64,000 bases of DNA, taken from Anthopleura xanthogrammica. Taxonomy: Eukaryota > Cnidaria > Anthozoa > Actiniaria > Actiniidae. Each line of letters begins with the position of its first letter. The first letter of the stretch is position 1. Below are positions 47,481-58,035 of the stretch, piece by piece. The notes under the pieces are model-generated. The model was not told the DNA's origin. It worked only from the letters and a program-made list of their open reading frames with translations, and searched no databases. The stretch spans positions 821,501-885,500 of the forward strand of contig OZ025217.1 in NCBI GenBank assembly GCA_964019055.1, given 5' to 3'. The position numbers and the translations under genes are program-made.

Positions 47481-48914
47481 AATTCGACTGTATTCTACAA
47501 ATTTTTTAAACTTGTAGCAATTTTTCCAATAAATTTACGAAAAGCAGTTCCTATGTGAAACTTGAAACTTTACCACGTCAAAATTTTTGGACAGCACACA
47601 CGATATAAACTTTACAAAATACCGCCAAATAGTGCCACACTCAAATGGCTTTCGGATCTTGGGCCTGTGATTGGATGATGTTTGATTTCGTGCGTTTTGA
47701 TTGGCAGGTTTGAGAAGCCATTTCAAAGTATGACTACCTTGCAACCTGAAGGGCTTTATTTCCGCCATTACGAAAAATGGATAAACGAAACATCAAAAGC
47801 TAAATGTTAGAAACAAATCAGTAATGAAAGAGAACAAAGAATTTGATACCAACAGAGAAACTATTTCTTCACATGGAAAAAAATACAAAAACATTTATAA
47901 AATATTTCGCTAATATTGAACACATACTTACTTAGATCTACATATTCTTACAATATCCCTTATCCTTACACAGGAATAACTGGAATTCTTTCCTAGTTTG
48001 CAAAGAGGCATATAAAGTTCAATACACGAATTATAAACGTCAAGATCTGTGTAAGGTAGCAAGCAAAATGCGTGCAACCCTCACATCACTCAACCTTCAC
48101 ATTCATGCGGGATGTTACACTGCGCGATCAGTTTTTGTTGCTCCTAGCCCGACAGCAGGCCGTGAAATATCTACGAATGACGTCCTGATGAGGATACAGG
48201 GCTTTAAAACGACGGCGCGAGGACAAGAAAGAACATTCTTGCAACGTTGTCTTGAGGCCGCATAGTTCCCGCATAGTTTATCACGCTGCGTGATAAGTCA
48301 TTGAGGTCGCGCTGGACGGATTTTAGCGCGCATCTCAGTCGCAATGATGCAATGATGGTTTACGAATTGCCTTAGAAGCTTGCAGCTATCATACTGAACA
48401 CTGCGTTTCTCAGTTGCGCAACCTAAATGTTGATTTGCGCAACATGAATAAAGAACCTTCTCACCTCGAAACTACAAAAAAGAATAAAATCTAACTTCTT
48501 TCCAAGCCACAAAAGAATTCCAGTTTTCCAGTTTACTGATATAATTATCTCTTAATTTAATCATCATTCTCAAATACTTTTGTAATGCCCGGTGGATGGA
48601 GTCTCTCGAGTATATGTTTAGTAAAGAAGCCCGAGTAACCTGATAGAACCAACTGATCATTGGCTCACAATATAACCATACGGTCTATCAGCGTTTACTC
48701 GGGTGTACTATCAACTTTGCTTAATATTTATAGTGTGAATAATCACTTTTTAATCTTTTTTTTAATATTATTTGTAAACGGACAAAATGTACCCTGCGTA
48801 CCTATAGAATGGTAGAATGCTTTATCCACGAAATCCTTCGCTGTAACCTAACAGCGAAATCCACAAGTTTCTGTTACTACGAGATGCCGAGCCTAGAAAA
48901 TCTATCAAAAAGTC

Positions 48915-48920
48915 TTTATT
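48915..48920 (-). terminator. Polyadenylation signal of the SCAMP gene
   Basis: AATAAA on the minus strand, about 435 bases after the SCAMP stop at 49354. It defines a probable 3' UTR of about 450 bases. It overlaps the stop codon of a 79-codon frame discussed in the findings. Confidence 0.6.
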
Positions 48921-49353
48921 GAATTAACTCTACTCTACCTGACACGGCCTCCTTTGGTCCTCTCCGCCACTTGGTGGGGCGTGGCTTCACAGGAAACGAA
49001 TCCATGGCTTTCAAATAGTCATTCAGTATGAAAACTTGTATACCTAAGTACACCCTAAACATGCACCTCTTTTGGTTCCCATTATCAACTAATATTTCAC
49101 TAACATGATCCTCTGGTACAACATTTGTCCTAATAAACTGCTTTGTAAGATCCAAAGTACGTTTTGTTTACTACACATTGATTTCGTTTAAATTACCAGA
49201 TAACTTTTTTTTTTGGGCCAGAAACAAATAAGAAAGATTTTGTCTCTCAATGGCTACAATTAAGAGACTGTAATTTTAGCCTAGAAAATAGAAGCAATTG
49301 ACTACAGTCTGCTAAGAGTGTTGACTACTTAGTAATTATAGGAGATTAACCAA

Positions 49354-52300
49354 TTATTTCCTATTAGACATAGCTCCTGAAACTCCTTGTACAGCAGCCT
49401 CTGTTGCAGCAGCCTGGACATGAGGGTTGGTTGCCACACCCTTTGTGAATTCACCCTGGGCCTTTTCAAAGCTGGCGCCAGCCAAGCGATAGATTCTGTG
49501 CATCTGAGGGGAGAAATAACGGTTTTAAAAAATGATTTAACATGGACAGCCAAACAATCACAAGAAGCAAAAAATTTGGCTCAATAAAAAATTCTCACTC
49601 ATATACAGCTAGTTCAAAAAAACGTTGGTGAAGATTTTGTTGGATGTTGGATGTTGCTTACCAACCTTGAAATTTATCATATTCACATGTAAATAATGTC
49701 AGCATAGAAGAAAATAAAAATATAAAGTTTAGGAAAATTCCATATTGTTGTAACTTTACTGATTCAATTTACATCACCCATACTGTATTTCGGGCTTGGT
49801 ATGGAGTATGCAACAAAACCTCCGCTAACATTTTTTGAAATAGCTGTATCTATTGAAGTGTGATTGGCCTATTTACAGTACCTTGATTAGTAAAAAGATG
49901 TCAATAAGAACTCCAATGAGGAAGAAGCAAGCACAGATATACATCATTACAGCAACAGGGTAGTTTTTATTTTTATCATTACTGATTACTGCAGTAGCAT
50001 TTATAAACCCACTATAAAATGAATGAAATAAAAAGAAATTAATAATCATGATTTTTTCAAATATGATTTTTTCCCCCATATTTGATTATAATTTAAACTG
50101 TCATGCAATGAGTGCAAATTCCCCATATCTCCGAAATGTTCTTTGGCATAGGTACAGTAACTAACACTCACCATGCTCCACCAGCAGGAGCGCCCAAAGT
50201 ATAATATATGTTTATTCCTATGTGCAGAAAAAAGATCAGGAAGAATATCACATAGCTAAATGAGCTGTCATTCCTACAAGAAAAGAAAAATAATGGTTGG
50301 TATGTTATAAAAATAAATATATAGGCAACATGTTGGTGGTATGCTGACCTGTGGCTGGCTGTGGGCTGGCAGGGAGATTATAAGTAAGTATTGTATTGGT
50401 GGTAATGGTGATGGGGTGTTAGTAGGTTGGTGGTAAGGGTGGAGGGTCCAATAAAGGATGGAAGTAGGTGGGTGGTAAACTAAGAAGTGTGTAGAAATTG
50501 TGATGGTAGGTGTGCAGTAGTGAGCAGTTTCTGTATGACTATGAAAAACTTAAGGCATGGACTGTGCCTTGTGTGACAGTGCCAGTCTATGTATGAAAAC
50601 ATTCAACATTCAATGCTGTGTTCATGCCGCACTGTGCCACGCCATAACTCATACTCATACTCATATAACATCTGCTGTAATATGCAACTACTGTACTTAG
50701 GTGTGGTCAGCTAACCACCAACATTCTATGAAAACTCTTTTATTTCTTTCTCAAGCATAAATATTCTCTAGTGCAATATTTGATAGGGGGTGGGGGGGTG
50801 GGAGTGATAGGGATCCTTACACCAAATGCAATGACTTTCACAATAGTATAATCTCACACTAGAAAATAAATGCCTTCCATTTTCTACTGATTCATTCCGG
50901 TCAAACTTACTTCAAGGCTTTATATGCAGGCCTGTACCAGCACAAAAATGAGGCAGGGATATTTATTAAGAAATATGCAATTGCAATGCCAAATGTCTCG
51001 CCATCAGTACTATGACCGGTGGGGTTTTCAATCATCAGTGCAAGGGCAGTCAGAAAATTGAAAAACATCACAAAAGAGTATGCTGAAATAGAAGGAGGAA
51101 ACACTCCTCTTACTGATACTATTATAAATTGATAACAGAAAAACTTGTGAACAAAATAGCAAGCTTTGATAAAAATCTGGTGAAATAGTAACACGAATAT
51201 AACCGATTAAAAAAAAAAATTTTACCATCAATTATTACTCTCATATATTTTTTTCATGCAATTAAGCTCAGCTTGAAAGATTAAATAAGTGGTAAATTTT
51301 AAGGTTTACCAAGAAGTGCAACCCCGAGTTTTAAACAGAAATTAAAAGTTAATTGTTTTTAAAATAGAAATCCATTTGAAATATTGTTTTTTAAAAGCCA
51401 AAATGTTACAAATAAAATTTATTAAATAGTTGAGGATTCAAGAAAACTTTAGAGGAAAGTACCAAGAGTGGTTTTTGAAAAATATTTTTTTATTGCTTAC
51501 TATTTTACCCCAAGATCATCTGTCCTTTTAACCATACATTAACTTACTTGAGAGCCTTATAAGCAGGTCTGTACCAACACAAAAACGAAAGAGGGACATT
51601 TGCTATTAAGAACAGTATTGAGAGCCCAAATGTTTCACCATTGTCATGCCCCGTAACCAGAAGTGCAAACGCACACACGAAATTATAAAACATGACAAAC
51701 GAATATGCTGAAAAACAAATGCAATAAACAAAAATTAACTTAAAAATGCAGATGAGTATAATAGGCAAATAAAAAACATGTTAATTATATTAATCGTACG
51801 CACATTATAATGGTGCATGTTATATTAAAGAATTAGTTTTACAAAATGATTATTTAAGTGTAGCAGAAACATTAGATATATTAGATATGCAATATTAAAA
51901 TAAAAACAACATTGATGTACTGTATCTGGTAAATTAGCAGACATTAAAAGAAGAACATTCCTATATCATTATTATAACCAGTAAAATGAATGCACCATCA
52001 GCCTCAGGTTTATGAGCTACCGATGTAAAAAAAGGACCCTATACCTTTATAACCAAGGGATTTAATAGTTTCTCTAAGATCAAATGAATTAGCCAAGCAA
52101 TGAACAATAATTTGTTCATAGTTTAATATTTCTGAATCCCAGGTTTTCAGCTTGATACAAATCAGCTTTTACTGGATAATCAAGAAAAATAAAACCCATC
52201 CATGGAAAGATTAACAAAATATCTTTTAGAAATAGCATATTTCATTATTGGCAGAGTTCAAAATATATTGTTTTGACAAGAGATAATACACTGTAGGAAA

Positions 52301-53116
52301 TGGAATTTTTTGGCTGTGACAAACACCACATTGCATACCTAGGTTCCAACAAATCACCCAGAAGCTATTTTAGTATGAAGGTCTTACCTTGCCATCTTAG
52401 AAAGAGAGATCTGCATGTTTTCTGGTACTCTATAGGGATGTCTACTTGGATGTCATGGTAGAAGCAAGGCTTGCATTTGCACCATTTTGGCAAAGGCGGG
52501 AAGTTGTTTTCTCTGTAACCTAAACAAAATATTATAACAATAATAATAACTTTATTATTGTCTCAAAACTTATAGCTCGGCACAAGTGCTCTACTAATTG
52601 GGGAGACCTATACCTAAAATATAGAAAAAATGTGTATATACACCTGATTACAAAAATGTTGTCACAGGAAAATAAATTTTAAAAAAGATAAAAATAACAA
52701 AATAACAAATAGGAATTAATTAAAGATGACGACTTAATTTAACCTGTTAACGTTTTTGATAAAGTCCATGAGTTTCACATAGAGGAGCTTTCTAGTCGAG
52801 AACAAGAAACTTCCTGTTTCCTAAACGTAGTTTAGAAGACAGTCTAGTATTAACGTGTAACACCTCTTTTGAAACGTTTGCCTCACAACAGGAATCGACA
52901 CCAGTTTCAGAAATAATGTAACATTGCCTTTGTAATGGAAGAAAATATCATTAATGGCTATGAGTAAATCAATTAAATAAAATGAAAACAACTGCTTTTG
53001 TGTTTGTCTTGAATCTTAAGAAAAATCTATTACATTTGCCATTTTTAATTAATTCCTATTTTTTATTTTTTATTTTTATAAAGTTTATTTTTCTATGACA
53101 ACATTTTTGCAATCAG

Positions 53117-53164
<48 letters not shown>

Positions 53165-56100
53165 TAATTTAATTAATAACTAGATAAATAAATGTGACGA
53201 TATATACTGAATTTGAGTCAACAAATTTGAAATTTGAAAATTATAATAATGTTATAACGAAATAATGTAATATAATATTGTAAATACCGGTATATGTAAA
53301 TTGATTAAAACTAATATTATGTTGTTTGTATATAAAATCTTCGATGACTAGGTTAGAATATGAAAAATAGCGGTTTTAACGACAGTTTTAACTATGAAAC
53401 AGTAGGATTTCGTAAGTATTCTGTATAAGACTAATGTGATAGTTATAAACACAATGACAATTATAAACAACGAATGCACAGGGTTTTCCATTTCAGATCA
53501 CATGTTATTCTCTTGAGTATTATTTCTTTCATTTGCAAGTACATTTTAAAAAGAAAAAATTACAGTCAAACTAAGAAAACCATGAACACCTAAAATATGT
53601 CTGGAATGTTTATGTGTTTGATCACAGCGCGGTCACGCAAAGTATTTTCCCATTTAAAAGTTTCAAACTTCATATTTTGATTTTAGAGATTTCTATTCGA
53701 GACAGACGGATACAAGAGAGAAGGATTCAGTACAAGCTCTTTTCATGGTGGTGGGAAATATCTTTTTTACAAGCAACGGTCTAAATAAACATTCCAGACA
53801 TATTTTAGGCGTTCACGGTTTTCTTAGTTTGACTGTAACATACTAGATGTTCTTTAGTGAACAATGTGGGCTGCACAGACCCCTTGTATTAAGTCAAAAA
53901 TCAGCTCAATTTGGAGGACAAAACAATACAATTTCAATTCTCAGGGGAGTAGAATTCTATTGTTTTGCTCTCCAATATTGAGCTGCTATGGGAATTAATG
54001 CAAGGGGTTTATAGGGAAGACAGTAATTAGGTCTATTATATTTTCCATTAGTATGGACTGTATCAGTGTAAAGGTAACTTAGTATTTTCATCTTTATAAA
54101 AATATAATTCATTGCAACAATGTGACAATTATATATATCCATTATATATATATACCCTCAAATAACTCAATATAGTACAACAATGCAAAATCATATATTA
54201 CCTGTAAATTGCATGCGCTGTAGTTCTTGTTCCTTTCTCTGTAACTCGGCAGCTTTTCTCTCCAAATCCTGGTCAAAGGGAGAGAAAACAATTTTTTTAG
54301 AACTACCGTACATCATGATACAAAATTCAAGTTAGACTAAGTATAAGTAAAGATATACTAAGTCTTGATACTATACCACAAACTCATAAGGGGGTTGAAA
54401 CATGTAACACCATCACCATGCTCCGGAATATTCAGATGTGCAAATTAGGAGTTTTGATACCATATTTGGAATGTTAAGCTAAATTCAAGATGGCCGCTAC
54501 AATCACATATCAAACTTTTTGTTGAATTTACTGGCTTTCAGAGGAAAATTACTGAATTTACTGGCAAAAGATCTGAATATTCCAGAGCATCACACTTAAG
54601 GTATGTATGGCTGTTACACATTTCAATGCCCTTATGAGTTTCTGAATATACTGATACTAGAGAAGAAATGAAAACATTGAATACCTCTTGTCTCTTCTTT
54701 AGGTTCTCTTGTTCTTCAACAACCTACAATGAAAAGACAGTTCAAACACTACCGAGAGGGGGTAAAGTTGCGCACCATCAGCTTCCATTGATACAGTAGC
54801 ACTTGAATTTCAATTGAAGGAACTACTATCGTTAAATATAGGAACTTTACTTCTTTTTTTACCTTTCCAATTTCAAACCTAGAGAGACCCTTTTTATGAT
54901 TTGCACATTTTGTTTTCTTATTTCAGATCCCTTTGGTATTAATTTCATATTTTCTTGTAAAAGGTGAAAAGATACATAACAATTAAAATACATTACTAGG
55001 CCCAAGAACAACCCTCTAATAAGCATTTACTTTTTGAAGCTTTTTTTATAAATCAACTGTTTATATAAATGCATTAAGTAACTCGTAAATAGATATGGCT
55101 TGTTAGCTTATTCAGAATGACTGTATCAACACAAACCCAATAAGTTAATAGACAGATGGTCTAATATTGTACTTACAGAATATGGAGGTGGTTCTTGTCT
55201 GGTCTCTATGATAGCTGGCTGTGTCTTGGGTGTTGGTTGTGGTATAGGTGCAACAACTGGGGCTGGGATTGTTGACTGTTAGAAAAAGTATAAAACTTAC
55301 AATATTATACCTATATAATTCAATACTAACAATAAATATGCTAAACAAGGGAAATGTATACAATGGACAATAGGCTCTAATATTAAATTTCAATTCAATT
55401 ATAATTTGATCTAATTTTTAGGGTTGACTTTAATCAGCCCAGAAGTTGTTTCAGGGTTCAATCTGTGAGTTAGCTGTGCCCTGACTTAGATTAAGCCGCC
55501 ACCCAGTTGGCTCAGTTGGTCGAGCACTGGACTTTCATGCAGGAGGTCATGGGTTTAAGCCCTTACAAATGTTTAGACCTTCTTGTCGGAGTACCACGTA
55601 AAATAGCAGTCCTGTCTCTCCACACTACCTAACCCTGCATCAGAGGGATGTAAGAAAACCACTGAGGATGTGAAGAAACCCTGGCAGTGACCACCCTCAG
55701 TGTCTGGCCTTTACTAATGATTTCTTATTGGGTTGATTGTGGGATGGGATGGGGAATTTCAAGGGGGTTGAGAATTGGAGCAATGTACCTCTAAGGGGAC
55801 CCCATGTCCTATTGTACAGTTCCAGCATGCGGGCAAATTCTCAAATAAGTAAATAAAAGCCCAGGAGGTTGTCTCAGGATTTGATAAATTGAGGATTTAC
55901 TTTGAACTAAAATATCTATTTAGTACACAGCTGCCAGCCCTAATATATCCATAGCGACTGCTAACATTCATCCACTTTTATATTCAATACTTAAGGATTG
56001 AATCAAAAGTACTACATCCTTGTCATAACTAATGAATAAAACTTAATAAAAATAAGTAGAAATTGGTTTCAATTCTGGTTTATAGTTTCCCGATAAATGT

Positions 56101-57045
56101 TTTGGTTATTTTTTAGTTGAAATAATTAAACTCTGTTCTCAAAAGAAGTACAATGTACAATTTTTTCATTTCATTTGGATAATATATCTTTTGTAATGAC
56201 AACGAAACAGAAAATGTGCTTAGGGAAGTCTATGTGACAGGTTGAACAATATATAATACAATGAATTCCTTTGTTTTCAAAAATAATTTGAATTGATCAA
56301 GGATTTTCCTGACAAGATAACCACACTGATCATTAACTTTGCATAAATATCTAGTGGGAAAGACAAAACAGCAAGAAGAAGAAAAACAGAAAAGAGAGGA
56401 AAGAGATGAATGGAAATTTGTTTAGTAAGGTGAAAATGTTTCCATAACCTCTTTTTTGTGATACAGCTGAAAATATTTATAAAAATCGTAAATCAATTTA
56501 AAATTTAATGTTTATGTGAGCGAGTTTTTATGGAAGAAAGTTTTGATCTGTATGGCTTCAAATACTGTATCTAGAATGTCATCTTCCCAAACCAAGATTA
56601 ATATCAGTGAAAACTACGATGTCAGATGCCTTTTAAGAGCCCAATATTTGCAGAAATATTATAGAATCTTTTGTTAAAGGACATTAAAATATTACGATGC
56701 GAAGTGAACACAATATGAAAGAGGAAAGTAAGACAAGCTCACCTTGGTGGAGGGTCCTTGACTTGGCTGGTTTTGCTCAGCGAAAGGATTAAAATCCTCA
56801 ATCCCTCTAGCTGCATTACTAGTCATAGAGGCAACAGAAGGATCCTAAGAGAAAATCAAGTAAAAAGAGTCTAAAATACCGTTAAAAATTACAAAATAAT
56901 GCAAGTTTTTCTGTTGGCCATTCTGGCTTGTGTTCAAATATCTGCTCAAATGCGACGTAAACTACGAAATCTAAAACAAGTTTTCCGTGCAATTACTCAC
57001 TGCAAATGGATTTTCTGAATCATCAGAATAAGGATTTTTAGCCAT
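49354..57045 (-). CDS. SCAMP1: Secretory carrier-associated membrane protein (SCAMP1-like)
   Basis: Minus-strand exons: 57001-57045, 56743-56844, 55177-55275, 54685-54723, 54202-54268, 52388-52519, then 51548-51707 or 50911-51082, then 50172-50273, 49882-50011, 49354-49503; 341 or 345 aa (human SCAMP1, from memory, about 338). SCAMPs are four-helix proteins of post-Golgi recycling membranes acting in exocytosis and endocytosis. Visible in order: two NPF motifs for EH-domain binding (residues 12-14, 34-36), a Pro-rich stretch ending PPPY (78-81, WW-type ligand), a coiled coil (about 83-115, LERKAAELQRKEQELQRMQ), the conserved NNFPPLPKWCKCKPCFYHDI membrane-proximal block, four helices, the E-peptide CWYRPAYKA after helix 2, and the tail HRIYRLAGASFEKAQGEFTKGV. 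All junction phases agree. Intron repeats: two fold-backs, a TA-flanked MITE and a SINE. Confidence 0.96.
50533..50650. repeat. Dispersed repeat in SCAMP intron 7 (copy 2)
   Basis: Homologous to 29428-29545 in ANO8 (TATGACTATGAAAAAC start, TATGAAAACATTC middle, GTGCCACGCCATAA end). Confidence 0.6.
50911..51082 (-). CDS. SCAMP1: SCAMP alternative exon 7b
   Basis: 172 bases, acceptor phase 1, donor phase 2. It encodes AYSFVMFFNFLTALALM..., a loop ENPTGHSTDGETFG, a second helix and the E-peptide CWYRPAYKAL. Paralogous to exon 7a (51548-51707) with the same phases and the same first six and last residues, but four residues longer in the loop. Confidence 0.92.
51548..51707 (-). CDS. SCAMP1: SCAMP alternative exon 7a
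   Basis: 160 bases, acceptor phase 1, donor phase 2. It encodes AYSFVMFYNFVCAFALLV, a short loop TGHDNGETFG, a second helix and CWYRPAYKAL. It lies upstream of 7b in the transcript with a 465-base intron between them. Both have intact consensus splice sites. Confidence 0.92.
52540..52606 (-). mobile_element. 3' tail of a short retroelement
   Basis: On the minus strand the sequence GTAGAGCACTTGTGCCGAGC ... GAGACAATAATAAAGTT ends in an (ATT)n tail near 52540, as at the 3' ends of LINE/SINE copies. Only the end is recognisable. Confidence 0.35.
52631..53130. mobile_element. Fold-back element of about 500 bp in SCAMP intron 5
   Basis: Arms of about 90 bases: TATATACACCTGATTACAAA ... AATAGGAATTAATTAAA (52631-52724) pairs with TTTAATTAATTCCTATT ... 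TTGCAATCAGGTGTACATATA (53043-53130). The right end abuts a (TA)n run (53121-53152). No reading frame inside. Confidence 0.7.
53121..53152. repeat. (TA)n microsatellite
   Basis: About 32 bases of alternating A and T at the right edge of the fold-back element. Confidence 0.9.
53563..53835. mobile_element. 273-bp MITE with 50-bp inverted ends and TA duplication
   Basis: Left end 53563-53612 (CAGTCAAACTAAGAAAACC...) and right end 53786-53835 are inverse complements with about two mismatches in 50. TA flanks both sides (53561-53562 and 53836-53837). CAGT termini with TA targets fit a Tc1/mariner-mobilised element. It has no coding capacity and is distinct in sequence from the MITE at 3628-4117. 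Confidence 0.85.
54364..54660. mobile_element. Fold-back MITE in SCAMP intron 4
   Basis: Imperfect arms of about 80 bases: GATACTATACCACAAACTCA ... GCTCCGGAATATTCAGAT at left pairs with ATCTGAATATTCCAGAGC ... CTTATGAGTTTCTGAATATA at right. It ends 24 bases before exon 4. Confidence 0.7.
55494..55858 (+). mobile_element. tRNA-derived SINE, plus orientation
   Basis: tRNA-like head with A box TGGCTCAGTTGGTCGAGCA (55508-55526) and B box GGTCATGGGTTTAAGCC (55545-55561), then about 300 bases of unrelated body and an AAATAAGTAAATAAA tail. Similar 20-base sequences (GCCCAGAAGTTGTTTCAGG near 55437 and GCCCAGGAGGTTGTCTCAGG near 55859) flank a slightly larger block and may be an old duplication. Inserted in SCAMP intron 2. 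Confidence 0.8.
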
Positions 57046-57960
57046 ATTTTATATCTTGAGTATAGTTTTTAGATTAATCGTTGTTTTTAAGGCATAAAAG
57101 TGTGTTTTTCTGGCCAATACGTGTCTTGCCGACCAAAATTATTTCACATCCGGATACACATTGCGCATGTGTAAACTACCACCAGGTCATGTGATCTTAT
57201 CATGACGTAATATCAAATTATAAGATCTTGAGTAAGAACTCGTGCAGAAAATAATGCTTTTGTAATAATTTCAAGTCATATGATAATATCGAATTGTCAG
57301 AGCTAAAAAAGGAGGCAATACGGATTTGAGAATGATTTATTTATTAGAAAATTTTATAGATGTACATACTGGGTACTGTACTTTGTTTCAGTGTTTTTTA
57401 TTAACATAATTCGAAATTTACATTGTCCATCCAAGCGTTGGATGTCGTTTTTTTAGAAACGTAGTTAAGTATCGATTGTATAAACAATATGTAATTTTTT
57501 ATGAAAGCTCAGAGACAAAGAAGAAAGAAAATAAAGAGACAAAAAAAAGAAAGAATGAAATAATAACGAGAGTGAACTGCTACTCATCAGAAGTCCGTTA
57601 CTAGATAGTTATGGACTTCTTTACTCATCTAAAACTAACTCTCTTCACCAAAATTATTTTTTTTATCTTCATTTCTCTTTGTTGATTCATAAACTCGAAC
57701 TTAAGACTTTTTGAACAAGAACTACTCTAAGTGGGTTCCCTGTGGTTTATCGTAGTTAATTTTTCCTGTTCCCACATCAAACATGTAAATAAAGTCAAAA
57801 CGTGACCGCTATGTTGGTTGATATAACTCAAGAGACCAATGGAAAATTGGTTGTTATTCAATCAAGATGACGGATATGAAAACTAAACAATATGTCGTGC
57901 AAGTGCATCCCTTCCAAGATCCGCGATGTTGGATGACAGGACAGAAAGCCCCCCCCCCCC
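57046..57960. other. SCAMP upstream region / end of the collagen gene
   Basis: Contains the SCAMP 5' UTR and promoter. TGCGCATG near 57162 resembles half of an NRF1 site. A purine-rich patch lies at 57510-57560. The collagen transcript probably ends near 57950, about 900 bases upstream of the SCAMP start. Confidence 0.45.
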
Positions 57961-57973
57961 CCCCACCAAATCT

Positions 57974-57979
57974 TTTATT
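57974..57979 (-). terminator. Polyadenylation signal of the collagen/LamG gene
   Basis: AATAAA on the minus strand 57 bases after the stop codon, followed by a 15-base G run (poly-C on the plus strand, about 57950-57964). Confidence 0.6.
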
Positions 57980-57990
57980 ATAGTCCGTGA

Positions 57991-58013
57991 CCAACATGGC
58001 GGCTATGACGTCA
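57991..58013. promoter_or_regulatory. YY1-like core and CRE palindrome
   Basis: CAACATGGCGGC is directly followed by TATGACGTCA, i.e. a YY1-type ATGGCGGC core and a full TGACGTCA CRE. They lie in the short collagen 3' UTR. Motif matches only. Confidence 0.3.
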
Positions 58014-58035
58014 CAAGCATTCCCAAAACAGTCTA

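Larger units (their letters stand above)
46025..48894. other. Convergent intergenic region between the DUF885 and SCAMP genes
   Basis: Probable DUF885 3' UTR, then a poly-A-rich patch (46950-46990), then a purine-rich tract (47277-47480). Several TGATTGGATG-type motifs resemble the fold-back at 43.1-43.3 kb. No gene recognised. Confidence 0.45.

Noticed and set aside
55500..55570. tRNA gene
   Set aside because: Same reasoning: tRNA-like head of a SINE with a 300-base body and A-rich tail.
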